A stretch of 64,000 bases of DNA from Schaalia cardiffensis (GTDB lineage: Bacteria > Actinomycetota > Actinomycetes > Actinomycetales > Actinomycetaceae). Of the stretch, positions 17,705 to 26,337 are shown piece after piece. The stretch spans positions 1 to 64,000 of the forward strand of contig NZ_JAEKIA010000009.1 in assembly GCF_016405145.1 (NCBI RefSeq). The letters are read 5' to 3'. The translations under genes and the position numbers were made by a program. Below the pieces are notes generated by a model, which worked only from the letters and a program-made list of their open reading frames with translations, did no database searches and was not told the DNA's origin. The stretch's first letter is position 1; each line of letters starts with the position of its first letter.

Positions 17705-18754
17705 TCAGGACACTATCCCGTCTTCTTCCCCGCTTCGCCCGGCACCGCGAATGCGCACGCTCTTGCGCACCGCCTCTTCGCCGAGTAGCAAAGCAAAACC
17801 CTCCAGATCCAGAGCATCGAACTCCGGGGGTGGATCGGAGATGAAGCGCTCAGCAACTTCTTTCACCATCTCCTCATCCTCGAGGTCGAGGGCTGCCGCT
17901 AAAAGGAGGGAGAAGATCTGGACGCTGCGCGGATGGTGGCGCCCCAGAAGGCGCGTACTGAGCTCTCCGAGTTCCTTCCATTCCTCTACCGCCCCTTCCT
18001 CGTCCCCAAGGAGGAAACGCAGGCGCGCAATTTCAGTGCGGATCCTCAAGACCCTCGGATCCTCTCCGCCCCATAGGCGCTTCGCCTCTTCGAGCAGGGA
18101 ATCGAATATCACTTTGGCCTCCCCGTAGTGGCCGGCCAATTCCAGTACTTCGGCGAGGTTGTCGCGAACCGTCATGAGCAGGACGTCATCGGCGGGCAGT
18201 ATTCTCGCCATGTCGACGATGAGCTCGCGGTAGAGCATGCTCGCACCTTCGAAGTCTCCTGAGGCTTTGAGGGGCATCGCGGAGTTCACCCTCACTGCCC
18301 ATGCCAGTTCTGAATCCGCTCCGAGCGCGCGGCTCACGTCCTCGAGTAGAGCGGGGAATCGCCGTGCGGCAAGGCGGTCGTAGCCGACCTCGCACATCCA
18401 GTAGAGCTCGGAGTTGCGCGCCATCAGCACTGCTTGTGAAGTCTCCCCCAGCGTCCTCGATCCCCATTGAACAGCGCGCGACGCGAATTTCTTGCAGTCC
18501 ATTGGTCGTTCCAGCTGTGAGCTCCACTCGACGAGGAGGCGATAGAAAGCCATACGAGCGAGGGGCTCCTCGCTTTCCTCAAGCTCGTCGAGAAGAACCC
18601 GGCCGAGTTGAAGTGCACCCTCGAGGTCTCCTTTCGAAGCAAGGTCGAGCGCCATTTCAATCCCCGCCTGCTCCGGGCTGATCCGAGGGGCGGAGGTTTC
18701 TTCCTGGTCTTGTGTTGTGGCGGCATTCGTGGGCGATCCCGTCTTCATGCTCAT
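17705..18754 (-). CDS. TPR-like helical repeat protein of unknown function
   Basis: A 349-residue soluble protein rich in Ala, Leu, Glu and Arg, with a regular helix-turn-helix pattern typical of tetratricopeptide repeats: for example GDLEGALQLGRVLLDELE, ADDVLLMTVRDNLAEVLELAGHYGEAKVIFDSLLEEAKRL and LLGRHHPRSVQIFSLLLAAAL, which resembles the TPR_12 pattern (KLG..HP...). Three in-frame ATGs alternate with AGC codons at 18760, 18754 and 18748; the second is chosen because AGAGGA lies six bases before it. There is no signal peptide or membrane segment. A protein-protein interaction role is inferred from the fold only. Confidence 0.75.
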   Translation of the reverse strand: MSMKTGSPTNAATTQDQEETSAPRISPEQAGIEMALDLASKGDLEGALQLGRVLLDELEESEEPLARMAFYRLLVEWSSQLERPMDCKKFASRAVQWGSRTLGETSQAVLMARNSELYWMCEVGYDRLAARRFPALLEDVSRALGADSELAWAVRVNSAMPLKASGDFEGASMLYRELIVDMARILPADDVLLMTVRDNLAEVLELAGHYGEAKVIFDSLLEEAKRLWGGEDPRVLRIRTEIARLRFLLGDEEGAVEEWKELGELSTRLLGRHHPRSVQIFSLLLAAALDLEDEEMVKEVAERFISDPPPEFDALDLEGFALLLGEEAVRKSVRIRGAGRSGEEDGIVS

Positions 18755-19186
18755 GCTCATTCCTCTTCGCCAAGCGCCCAGGGCGCTGTATGTCTGTGCC
18801 GTGACTCCACTGTCCGTGGATTCATCTGTCTCGTCGAGGCAGGGAGCTCGAAGCTGTGGATAGGCGAGGCGCCCGGCGCTTCTGTGGATCGGCTACAGCC
18901 GCTTTCGCACCTGAGAGCTGTGGCCCCATCACCGGGAACGCGACTCGTCCCCGACGTGAAGACAGGAGAATGTACGAGGCGTGAAGTGAGCGCATTCACG
19001 CGCCGCGAGCCTTCAGTGATTAGCATGCGCGTCTGCGACGCTGGTAATCTTGTTAGTCGGACTCCCAGCCCGGTCGGGCAGGGGGTCTGGTCTGAACCGT
19101 TTGCGGATGTCCCCACGTCCCGGTCCCGGTTCTGACACAGCCCTCACCGACCCAGCATTTTCAATCTGTCAAGGAGTTTTCCCACC
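18755..19186. other. Divergent intergenic region upstream of rpsT
   Basis: No coding sequence is supported. A possible rpsT promoter is TTAGCA (19020-19025) with TAATCT (19045-19050), but the 19-base spacer makes it weak. The ribosome site AAGGAG lies at 19171-19176. Confidence 0.35.
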
Positions 19187-19450
19187 GTGGCAAACATCAA
19201 GTCCCAGATCAAGAGGATCCGCACCAACGAGAAGCGCCGCCTGCGCAACCAGTCTGTGAAGTCCGAGCTCAAGACGCTCGTTCGCAAGACCCGCGAGGCC
19301 GTCGAGGCCGGCGATAAGGAAGCAGCGGTTGAGTGCCTCAAGGCCGCTTCCCGCAAGCTCGACAAGGCCGTCTCGAAGGGTGTCATCCACAAGAACCAGG
19401 CCGCGAACCGCAAGTCCAAGCTTGCTCGACGCGTCTCCAAGCTCGGCTGA
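19187..19450 (+). CDS. rpsT: 30S ribosomal protein S20
   Basis: An 87-residue basic protein with the family start [21 protein letters not shown] and the C-terminal [18 protein letters not shown] block. S20 is a primary 16S rRNA binder made of three helices. The start is GTG at 19187, after AAGGAG at 19171-19176; S20 genes often use non-ATG starts as part of autogenous control. It is monocistronic, followed by a strong hairpin, and its position next to holA (convergent here) is the usual bacterial neighbourhood. Confidence 0.97.
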   Translation: MANIKSQIKRIRTNEKRRLRNQSVKSELKTLVRKTREAVEAGDKEAAVECLKAASRKLDKAVSKGVIHKNQAANRKSKLARRVSKLG

Positions 19451-19467
19451 ATCCAGCCTCTTGTGCT

Positions 19468-19499
19468 AGGCGGGCCGCCCCGAGCGGGGCGGCCCGCCT
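19468..19499 (+). terminator. Hairpin terminator behind rpsT
   Basis: A perfect 14-bp GC-only-cored stem (19468-19481 with 19486-19499) with a GAGC loop lies 17 bases after rpsT. It lacks a T tract. It may serve both rpsT and the convergent holA operon. Confidence 0.75.
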
Positions 19500-19609
19500 G
19501 CGTTATCAGCACTCTCCAGCTCTTGCCGTGTAGGGCGGTTCGCGTCCCGGCTCTCGCCTGGGGCACCAGCACCCTACAAGGCCCAGCGTCCTTCAACGCC
19601 CAGCGCCAC

Positions 19610-20587
19610 TCAAGGTCTCGAGTGAAGACGGCACAGGGTGATGACGGCCTTTTCAACAGCCCGCTGAGGATCCTTCGACGCGCCCTTCAGCTCCTCATCA
19701 GCCAAGGCCAATGTCTTGATCGCCCCGGCGAGGGAAGGGTCGCTCCACCCGCGCAGCTCGCGCCTCGCACGATCAATCTGCCAGGGGGCCATGCCAAGCC
19801 TTTTGCCCGTCCCCGATGCCGATACCTTCGCCATAGCGCGAATCTTCATCGCGATGGCCGCGACAATCGGAATCCCCTCGACACCTGTCGCAAAAGCGTG
19901 ACGCAGCAACGTGAGGGCCCTCGCCGCATCGCCCGCGATCACGGCATCCGCGACATCAAAACCACTCGCTTCAATCCGACCGGCGTGATAGCGGCGTACA
20001 TCTTCCACTGTCACGTTTCCCTCGACATCTGTGAGGAGCTGATTGACCGCCGCCATCATTGAACGCAAATCAGATCCGAGCGCGTCAACGATCGCCTGCA
20101 TCGCGTCCGCGTTCATCCTGCGATGAGCGCTGCGGACTTCCTCTTTGATGAGCTCAAGCTTGTCGCGGTCATTCTTGATCTCCTCGGCCGCAATAACGGG
20201 GAATCCGGCTTTCGCGATCGCTTCGACGACTTTTTTACCCGCAGCATTGCCGCCCGGGTGGATGGCGATGATCCACACATCGGGCGCCGGAGAGGACACA
20301 TACTCAAGGAGGTCATCAGCCAGGGCGCCCGACATCTGTTCAAGCTCGGGAATGAGAATGAGGCGCGCTTCGCCGAAGAGCGAAGGGGAAGTGAGGACGT
20401 CCAGGTGACCGGCCTGATAGCTCGAGGCCTGCACATCGCTACGCTCCAGATTCGGGTCTTGTTCATAGGCCTGAGCGCGCAGCGTGGCCATAGCCCGGTC
20501 GATGAGCAGGCCCTCCTTGCCTTTGATGAGGACCACCGGCGCGAGCTCGACTGGGACGGGAGTCTTCTTCCCTCTAGGTGCCGCCAT
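19610..20587 (-). CDS. holA: DNA polymerase III subunit delta
   Basis: A 325-residue clamp-loader subunit. ATG 20587 is preferred over an in-frame codon at 20638 because it has AAGGGA at a suitable distance and avoids a long overlap with comEC. Family features are the N-terminal LIKGKEGLLIDRA segment, SLFGEARLILIPELEQM, the middle GSDLRSMMAAVNQL helix, and the C-terminal collar domain. Delta opens the beta sliding clamp. It lies 25 bases after comEC, completing the comEA-comEC-holA arrangement common in Gram-positive bacteria. Confidence 0.93.
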   Translation of the reverse strand: MAAPRGKKTPVPVELAPVVLIKGKEGLLIDRAMATLRAQAYEQDPNLERSDVQASSYQAGHLDVLTSPSLFGEARLILIPELEQMSGALADDLLEYVSSPAPDVWIIAIHPGGNAAGKKVVEAIAKAGFPVIAAEEIKNDRDKLELIKEEVRSAHRRMNADAMQAIVDALGSDLRSMMAAVNQLLTDVEGNVTVEDVRRYHAGRIEASGFDVADAVIAGDAARALTLLRHAFATGVEGIPIVAAIAMKIRAMAKVSASGTGKRLGMAPWQIDRARRELRGWSDPSLAGAIKTLALADEELKGASKDPQRAVEKAVITLCRLHSRP

Positions 20588-20612
20588 GAAATCCCTTCCC
20601 TCGAATGCGACC

Positions 20613-22175
20613 TCAAGTGTCGCACGTCCCCCAGGCATTACGCGCCCCTACTCGAAGCGAGCGCAAGATCAGGACACCAACGCCCAAAACCAGTGCGATC
20701 AGCACCACCCCGATCAGGTCCTTCGGCTCGCTCCTCGCCCCTGGGAGGGAGGAGAAGACGAGCGCGACCTTCGCGATCCAGGCGGTCGCATAAGAGGCGA
20801 GGAGAGCCAGGACCTTTCCGGCCTGGAGCGAAAAAGGAGCGGCAAGCGCAGCGCTCAGGGAGAGGAGAGTCGCTGGCGCGACAGCGGGAGCCGCGGCAAT
20901 ATTCGCCGCGAGGGAATAGACGGGGAGGGCCGGGTCGAGCAGGAGCAGGATCGGAATCGTCATGATCTGACACCAAGCCGACACGCACACGAGTTCAAAG
21001 AGTCGATTGAAGAAGCGCCCTACTCGGCCCTCGATTTTCAGGTGTTTCTTGCCCCATCTCCGGCAGGCCGCAGCGGGAACGAGCACTCCAAAGGTCGCGC
21101 AAACGGACAAGGCGAAGCCGAAATCTCTGGCCGCCCAGGGGTCGAGGAGCACAATGACGAGGACTGTCAGGCTCAGTGCGGCAAGGCCCTGTCCTCCGCG
21201 CGACAGAGCCTGTCCGAGGATTCCCGCTGTGCTTGTCACGGCGGCTCGCATGACCGCCGGAGTTGGGCCGACCACCATGACGAGGAGGACAAGGACCGTG
21301 AGCGCGCCGAGGATTCTTGCGCGTCGGCTCCTGGGCAGGAGGAGTGGGACACTTGAGAGAACGATTGCCATGTGCGAGCCCGACACTGCGGTCAAATGAC
21401 TCAAACTGGACGCACGGAATGCCTCTTCCAGTTTTTCACTCATTGCCCGGTCATTGCCGATCGCCATTCCTGGGACGAGGGCTCGGCCCTGTTCGTCGAG
21501 CCCTTCGACAGCCCTTTCGAGGTGGAGACGGAATCGCCTCGTGATGCCCACATAACCACCTGGTCTTTCCAGAAGAACCGGAGTCGTACTCATGCTCCCC
21601 GCATAGGGCAGGGCGCCAGGGAAAGTGGGATCGATGAGGCCTCTGACTCTCACGATGTCACCGTAGTAGAGCTCGTGTCCGCCTTGTATTCGGAGCATGA
21701 GGCGCACAGGAGGCGAAGGGAGTTCCTCTTTCCCGACGCTGAGGACCGTGATATTCACGTGTTCTTTCCTCGCCCCGAAAGAGCCGTGTGAGATCTTGGG
21801 GTCTGCGTCGACGCGGCCATTCAGGGTGATGAGAGCTCCCCTTGTAGCCGCCTCATTCGCCTCGCACGATTGGAGGGAGGCACGGGCGAGTCCACCGACC
21901 GCGAGCGCCGCCAAGCCAGCCGCTGCGAGAGCGAGGAGGGCGCTTCTGATGGAACCTGCGGGTGTGAGCTGGTGGCGTCCTCCTACTCGGGGTGTGGAGC
22001 ACAGGGAATGAGTCGAAGCGGCTGCGACGATGAACAAGCCGAGCATGAGGAGGTTATGAGCCCCTCCCCACGACCTGGACACCGCCCACCAGGTGCACGC
22101 CCATGTCGTCAAGGCTGCGGGGAACAGGCGCCAATCCAACATGATCGGGATGGCCTCGTGCTCGGTGGAGCTCAT
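20613..22175 (-). CDS. comEC: ComEC/Rec2-family DNA uptake channel protein, short form
   Basis: A 520-residue polytopic membrane protein. ATG 22175 has AAGGAG seven bases upstream and overlaps the comEA stop by four bases. An N-terminal membrane region is followed by a DUF4131-like OB domain (residues about 90-170), then the ComEC competence core with LTAVSGSHMAIVLS and VGPTPAVMRAAVTST, and further membrane helices to the end. Unlike full-length ComEC (about 700-800 residues in Bacillus), it lacks the C-terminal metallo-beta-lactamase domain, as in a number of actinobacteria. The role is passage of single-stranded DNA across the membrane during natural transformation; no other transformation genes are in the window. 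Confidence 0.88.
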   Translation of the reverse strand: MSSTEHEAIPIMLDWRLFPAALTTWACTWWAVSRSWGGAHNLLMLGLFIVAAASTHSLCSTPRVGGRHQLTPAGSIRSALLALAAAGLAALAVGGLARASLQSCEANEAATRGALITLNGRVDADPKISHGSFGARKEHVNITVLSVGKEELPSPPVRLMLRIQGGHELYYGDIVRVRGLIDPTFPGALPYAGSMSTTPVLLERPGGYVGITRRFRLHLERAVEGLDEQGRALVPGMAIGNDRAMSEKLEEAFRASSLSHLTAVSGSHMAIVLSSVPLLLPRSRRARILGALTVLVLLVMVVGPTPAVMRAAVTSTAGILGQALSRGGQGLAALSLTVLVIVLLDPWAARDFGFALSVCATFGVLVPAAACRRWGKKHLKIEGRVGRFFNRLFELVCVSAWCQIMTIPILLLLDPALPVYSLAANIAAAPAVAPATLLSLSAALAAPFSLQAGKVLALLASYATAWIAKVALVFSSLPGARSEPKDLIGVVLIALVLGVGVLILRSLRVGARNAWGTCDT

Positions 22176-22990
22176 TGGCACACTCCTTCACGCAGGCGCG
22201 CCAGCAGGGCCGGTCCGATCCCGGGGACGGCGTCCAAGTCTTCGACCGATTCGAAGGGGCCGGAGGATTCGCGAAAGGAGATGATCCTTTGGGCGAGCTT
22301 CGGCCCGATCCCATCGAGGGTTTCGAAAGCCGCGGCATCGGCGGTTCTGATGTCCACGCACGAAGAGGCGGAGGCGCCCTGGGGATGGGCAAAGGCCTGC
22401 GTTCCTTCGAGTCCATTCGCCCCCAGATCCCCGATTGTGGGGATGAGGATTTGTTCCCCGTCGTTCACCGGCCGCGCCAAGTTCACGGCGTCGAGGTTCG
22501 CCTCGTGCAGGGCTCCTCCGGCGGCGTTGAGGGCGTCAATGACCCGGGAGCCTGCGGGCACTTGCACGACGCCCGGGTCTTTGACCGCCCCGGCGACGTG
22601 AACGATGAGAAGAGCGCCGCCCTTGTTGCCGCCACTTGGAAAGGATGATGGGGAGCCGGAAGCTCCTGGGCTTTCCTTCCCATCCTCATCTGGATCTTTC
22701 TTCATTCCGGCTCCCCCGTACTCCTCGTCCATGAGGAGGGCTCTCTGCCCGTTTTCTGGCTCTTGCCTTGAGTCGCTCGCCGAATCGATGGCGTGCGCGT
22801 TGCCCGGCATTTGTGCGCGCACGATGCCGAAAACTGCGAGCACAAGGAGGAGAAGGACGAGGACAAGGGCAGATAAAGGCGAAGGGAGGAGCCTGATGAC
22901 ACGTTCTGGGCGTTCGCGCGAGGCACTTTCCTTCGCGCTGTAGACCGCGCGGGTCAAGCGTTTCAGCCGTAGCCTCCTCAGAAGGTCCAT
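22172..22990 (-). CDS. comEA: ComEA-like DNA-binding protein (SLBB and helix-hairpin-helix)
   Basis: A 272-residue membrane-anchored DNA receptor. It has a basic cytoplasmic start, one membrane helix at about residues 38-58, a Ser/Gly/Glu-rich spacer, an SLBB domain (VHVAGAVKDPGVVQVPAGSRVIDALNAAGG), and a C-terminal pair of helix-hairpin-helix motifs (DGIGPKLAQRII and PGIGPALLARL) that bind double-stranded DNA. It overlaps comEC by four bases. No ribosome site precedes ATG 22990; TAGCGT lies six bases upstream, suggesting a leaderless mRNA. Confidence 0.93.
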   Translation of the reverse strand: MDLLRRLRLKRLTRAVYSAKESASRERPERVIRLLPSPLSALVLVLLLLVLAVFGIVRAQMPGNAHAIDSASDSRQEPENGQRALLMDEEYGGAGMKKDPDEDGKESPGASGSPSSFPSGGNKGGALLIVHVAGAVKDPGVVQVPAGSRVIDALNAAGGALHEANLDAVNLARPVNDGEQILIPTIGDLGANGLEGTQAFAHPQGASASSCVDIRTADAAAFETLDGIGPKLAQRIISFRESSGPFESVEDLDAVPGIGPALLARLREGVCQ

Positions 22991-23183
22991 GCCGTGACGC
23001 TAGGGGGTGTTTCCTTCAGCTTCACCTGAAGTCATCTGTCGTTGTGGATCGGGGATTTCGACCTCCTGCGTATGTGGACGGTAGTGTCCTGCGCTCTTGG
23101 ATTCTGTCTGGGGGAGCGCACATGACGCTTCCTCCCCCTACGATGTTCACAACGGTGCGAAGATGCCCGGGGAAAGGGACGCA

Positions 23184-25109
23184 ATGAGCGAGAACATCGA
23201 CGATCTCAAGGCTCAACTCGCCGAGGCCGAGGCCCGGGCGAGACAAGCGGAAGCCGAAGCGGCGCATGCGCAGGCGGAGGCGCTGCGCCTCAAACTCGAA
23301 GCTGTCAGCGCTGCAGGGTCCGATTCGCTTGGTGAGCCCGATCCGGCGGACGCACAGTCCTCCCCACAAGAACCTTCCCCACAAGCCCCCTGTCAAGGAC
23401 ACTCATCCGCAGAAGACTCCTCACCACAAGAGGCTTCCTCATCGGATTCTTCTCCCTCGTCCTCGGCTTTCATTGATGAGATCCGCCGAGCCTACGATTT
23501 CTCCACCCCCTCGATCACGATCGGTACTCTTCTCGACGGTACGACGCGCGTTGTCGGCACGACCACGAAGATGCCCCTTTCCATGTTCAACCGTCACCTC
23601 CTAGTCGCCGGAGCGACTGGGACGGGCAAGACCCGCACTCTTCAACTCCTCAGTGAAGGCCTATCCGCAGCGGGCTCTTCAGTCCTTCTATGCGATGTGA
23701 AGGGCGATTTGAGCGGCCTCGCCGAGAAGGGCGCCTCCTCCGAAAAACTCCTCGCCCGCACCGCAGCGAATGGTCAAGACTGGACCCCCGACTCCTTCCC
23801 TATCGATCTGCTCACCCTCGGTGATGCGAAAAACCAATTCACGGGCATTCCGATTCGTACAAGCCTCAGCGATTTCGGCCCCCTCCTCCTGGCGCGAGCA
23901 CTCGGCCTCAATTCCACGCAGGAACAGGCCCTCCAGCTCATCTTCGCCTGGGCCGACAAAGAACAACTCGAACTCATCGACCTTCCGGATCTGCGCACAG
24001 TCATCTCCTTCCTCACCTCCGAGGAAGGAGCCCCCGAGTTTGCGAACATCGGCGGAGTCTCGAAGGCCACCACGGGTGTCATCCTTAGGGCTCTGACGGT
24101 CCTCGAATCTCAAGGGGCCGAACAATTCTTCGGCGCTCCCAGCTTCGACACCCATGATCTCCTCCGCCTCTCCCCCGAGGGCCGAGGCGTGATCTCTCTA
24201 CTCGACGTCGGAGACATCTCCCAGCGTCCCGCATTAGTGTCCGCACTCATCATGTGGCTCCTCGCCGACCTGTACTCCACACTTCCCGAGGTCGGTGACC
24301 TCGAGCTCCCGCGCCTCGTGTTCTTCTTCGACGAAGCCCACCTCCTCTTCGCGGATGCGACGAAAGAGTTCATCCGCCAAGTCGTTCAAACCGTGCGCCT
24401 CATCCGTTCAAAAGGAGTTGGCGTCGTCTTCGTGACTCAAACCCCGAAGGACATTCCCGCCGATGTCCTCGCCCAAATCTCTTCGCGGATCCAGCACGGG
24501 CTTCGCGCACTCACCCCCGATGAGCACAAGCGCCTCAAAGCGAGTGTTCAGACCTTCCCGAACACCTCCCTCGATCTTGCGGAGATCCTGACGAACCTCG
24601 GCACCGGTCAAGCGGTCGTCACGGTTCTCAACGAGCACGGCACACCGACCCCCGTGTCTCCGACCTCCATGTGGGCGCCCGCCTCCCTCATGGGTCCGGC
24701 CTCTGCACAGACCCTGGCCCTGACCCTCTCCGCTTCCCCGATCGCTTCGAAGTACTCGACCGCAGTGAATCCCGATTCTGCGCAAGAAAAGCTCATGCAG
24801 CGCATGGAAGAGGCCGAGGCTGAAAAGGCTCGACTCGAAGCTGAGAAGCGAGAACTCCTCGAGGCCGAGAAAGCAGCGGCGATGCAGGCGAAGCAAGAGG
24901 AGAAGGAGCGAGCCGCCCTCGAACGGGCTCTCGCCAAGGAGAAGGAACGGGCTGAACGGGCCGAGGAGCGGGCCCGCGAGAAGGCGGAGGCCGAAAGGCA
25001 ACGCAAGGCCGAGCGTCGTGCGAAGCAGGTTGAATCCGTGATCGGCCAAGTGCTTCGGACTGCGGGCTCGGAGATCACCCGTTCCGTTTTCGGGACTCGT
25101 CGCCGCTAA
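23184..25109 (+). CDS. DUF853 / HerA C-terminal-type ATPase with long coiled coils
   Basis: A 641-residue protein starting at ATG 23184 after GAAAGGGA. Residues 5-45 form a coiled coil (AEAEARARQAEAEAAHAQAEA), followed by a Pro/Ser linker. The ATPase core (about residues 100-525) has Walker A GATGTGKTRTL near residue 143, Walker B LVFFFDEAHLLF near 377 and the arginine-rich QTVRLIRSKGVGVVFVTQ segment; it matches the DUF853 (HerA C-terminal helicase-like) family, the YjgR type in enterobacteria. Residues about 535-620 are a highly charged Glu/Ala/Lys coiled coil. These proteins are hexameric RecA-like ATPases of uncertain function, related to HerA DNA translocases. Monocistronic. Confidence 0.88.
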   Translation: MSENIDDLKAQLAEAEARARQAEAEAAHAQAEALRLKLEAVSAAGSDSLGEPDPADAQSSPQEPSPQAPCQGHSSAEDSSPQEASSSDSSPSSSAFIDEIRRAYDFSTPSITIGTLLDGTTRVVGTTTKMPLSMFNRHLLVAGATGTGKTRTLQLLSEGLSAAGSSVLLCDVKGDLSGLAEKGASSEKLLARTAANGQDWTPDSFPIDLLTLGDAKNQFTGIPIRTSLSDFGPLLLARALGLNSTQEQALQLIFAWADKEQLELIDLPDLRTVISFLTSEEGAPEFANIGGVSKATTGVILRALTVLESQGAEQFFGAPSFDTHDLLRLSPEGRGVISLLDVGDISQRPALVSALIMWLLADLYSTLPEVGDLELPRLVFFFDEAHLLFADATKEFIRQVVQTVRLIRSKGVGVVFVTQTPKDIPADVLAQISSRIQHGLRALTPDEHKRLKASVQTFPNTSLDLAEILTNLGTGQAVVTVLNEHGTPTPVSPTSMWAPASLMGPASAQTLALTLSASPIASKYSTAVNPDSAQEKLMQRMEEAEAEKARLEAEKRELLEAEKAAAMQAKQEEKERAALERALAKEKERAERAEERAREKAEAERQRKAERRAKQVESVIGQVLRTAGSEITRSVFGTRRR

Positions 25110-25215
25110 AGTCTCCGCCAGTTCCGCTCGTGGACGCCTGTGCGCCACCGAGCATGCACGTACTAGGGTGTGTCCGAGCTCTCATATCGCTCCCTCAACC
25201 AGGAAGGACCCCATC

Positions 25216-26034
25216 ATGCGCATCGGATTCATCGGTTCAGGTGCCATGGTCGCCGCCATCGCCAGAGGTGGCGTCGCAGCCGGAATGAACGCTTCGGACT
25301 TCCTCTTCACCGACGCTCACGGGGTCCACGCTCCCGCGCTCGCAGCCGAGCTCGGCGCAAGCGTCGCCTCCTCCAATGGTTCCCTCGCCCACCAAGTCGA
25401 CATCCTCATCCTCGGCGTGAAACCCCATGTGCAAAGCGCGGTCATCAAGATGATCGCGCATATCGTCCGCGAGCGCCCCGAAATGTGCGTCGTTTCCCTC
25501 GCCGCCGGACGCACCGTGGAGTCGATCGCGAAGGACTTCGGCGCGGCCGTACCGATCATCCGCGTTATGCCGAACGTGAACGCGCAGATCGGCCGCTCGA
25601 TGAGCGCGATCTGCTCCTTAGGCGCATCCGAGGAGCAGGTGGCTGCGGTCGAGGCTCTCATGAACAAGGTGGGTCGTTCGATCCGTATTGAGGAGAAGGA
25701 CTTCCCTGCTTTCCAGGCCCTCGCAGGATGCTCTCCCGCGTGGGTCTTCCAGATCATCGAGGCCTTAGCCAGGGCGGGGGTGAAGCACGGTTTGACGAAG
25801 GAGGTCTCCGTTGCAATCGCCGCTCAGGCACTCGCGGGCTCGGCCGAGCTCGTCCTCGAGGCCTCCGAGCAGGGCACGGTTCCCTCCGAGCTCATCGATA
25901 GGGTCTGCTCACCCGGGGGCACGACGATCGCGGGGCTGCTCGCCGCTGAAGCGCAGGGCATGTCGACGTGCCTGATCAGCGCCGTCGAAGCTGCGATCGC
26001 GCGCGACGCCGAGATCTCCACCCGCACAAGATAG
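25216..26034 (+). CDS. proC: Pyrroline-5-carboxylate reductase
   Basis: A 272-residue enzyme for the last step of proline synthesis, reducing pyrroline-5-carboxylate with NAD(P)H. The start ATG 25216 is preceded by AGGAAGGA and gives an immediate Rossmann motif (GFIGSGAMVAAIARG). The family signature appears as VPIIRVMPNVNAQIGRSM, and the C-terminal helical dimerisation domain includes VCSPGGTTIAGL, the usual P5CR motif. An in-frame codon at 25168 is rejected since it precedes the ribosome site. Confidence 0.95.
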   Translation: MRIGFIGSGAMVAAIARGGVAAGMNASDFLFTDAHGVHAPALAAELGASVASSNGSLAHQVDILILGVKPHVQSAVIKMIAHIVRERPEMCVVSLAAGRTVESIAKDFGAAVPIIRVMPNVNAQIGRSMSAICSLGASEEQVAAVEALMNKVGRSIRIEEKDFPAFQALAGCSPAWVFQIIEALARAGVKHGLTKEVSVAIAAQALAGSAELVLEASEQGTVPSELIDRVCSPGGTTIAGLLAAEAQGMSTCLISAVEAAIARDAEISTRTR

Positions 26035-26337
26035 GCGCGTAGGCGGCTTCGCCGGAACCCCTGCGTCACGCAGACGGTCGAGGTCGTCCGAGCCTTCCCC
26101 TAAGCCTGAGGATCCGGGGCCCCTTCACGCCTCGAGCCTCCTGACACTGTCCGCCCACATCGGCGCCTGAGCTGGAGTGACATCCCTTTTTCCTTCCTCT
26201 TTTTGCTAGTCCCCTTTTTCCTTGCCACCGATGCCGCCCTCGTGAGGATTGACGCGGCATCAGCCTTTGGCCCAGGGCATCTCGGACGATTAAGCTTGGC
26301 AGGTACATGTCCACGACTCGGATGGAGAATACAGACT
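26035..26337. other. Intergenic region upstream of valS
   Basis: I see no gene here and no T-box leader: no specifier hairpin or conserved T-box core sequence is apparent. TTGACG at 26249-26254 looks like a -35 box but has no matching -10 at normal spacing. Confidence 0.4.

Noticed and set aside
26035-26337. T-box riboswitch upstream of valS
   Set aside because: No specifier hairpin or T-box core sequence could be found, and no attenuator hairpin precedes the start.
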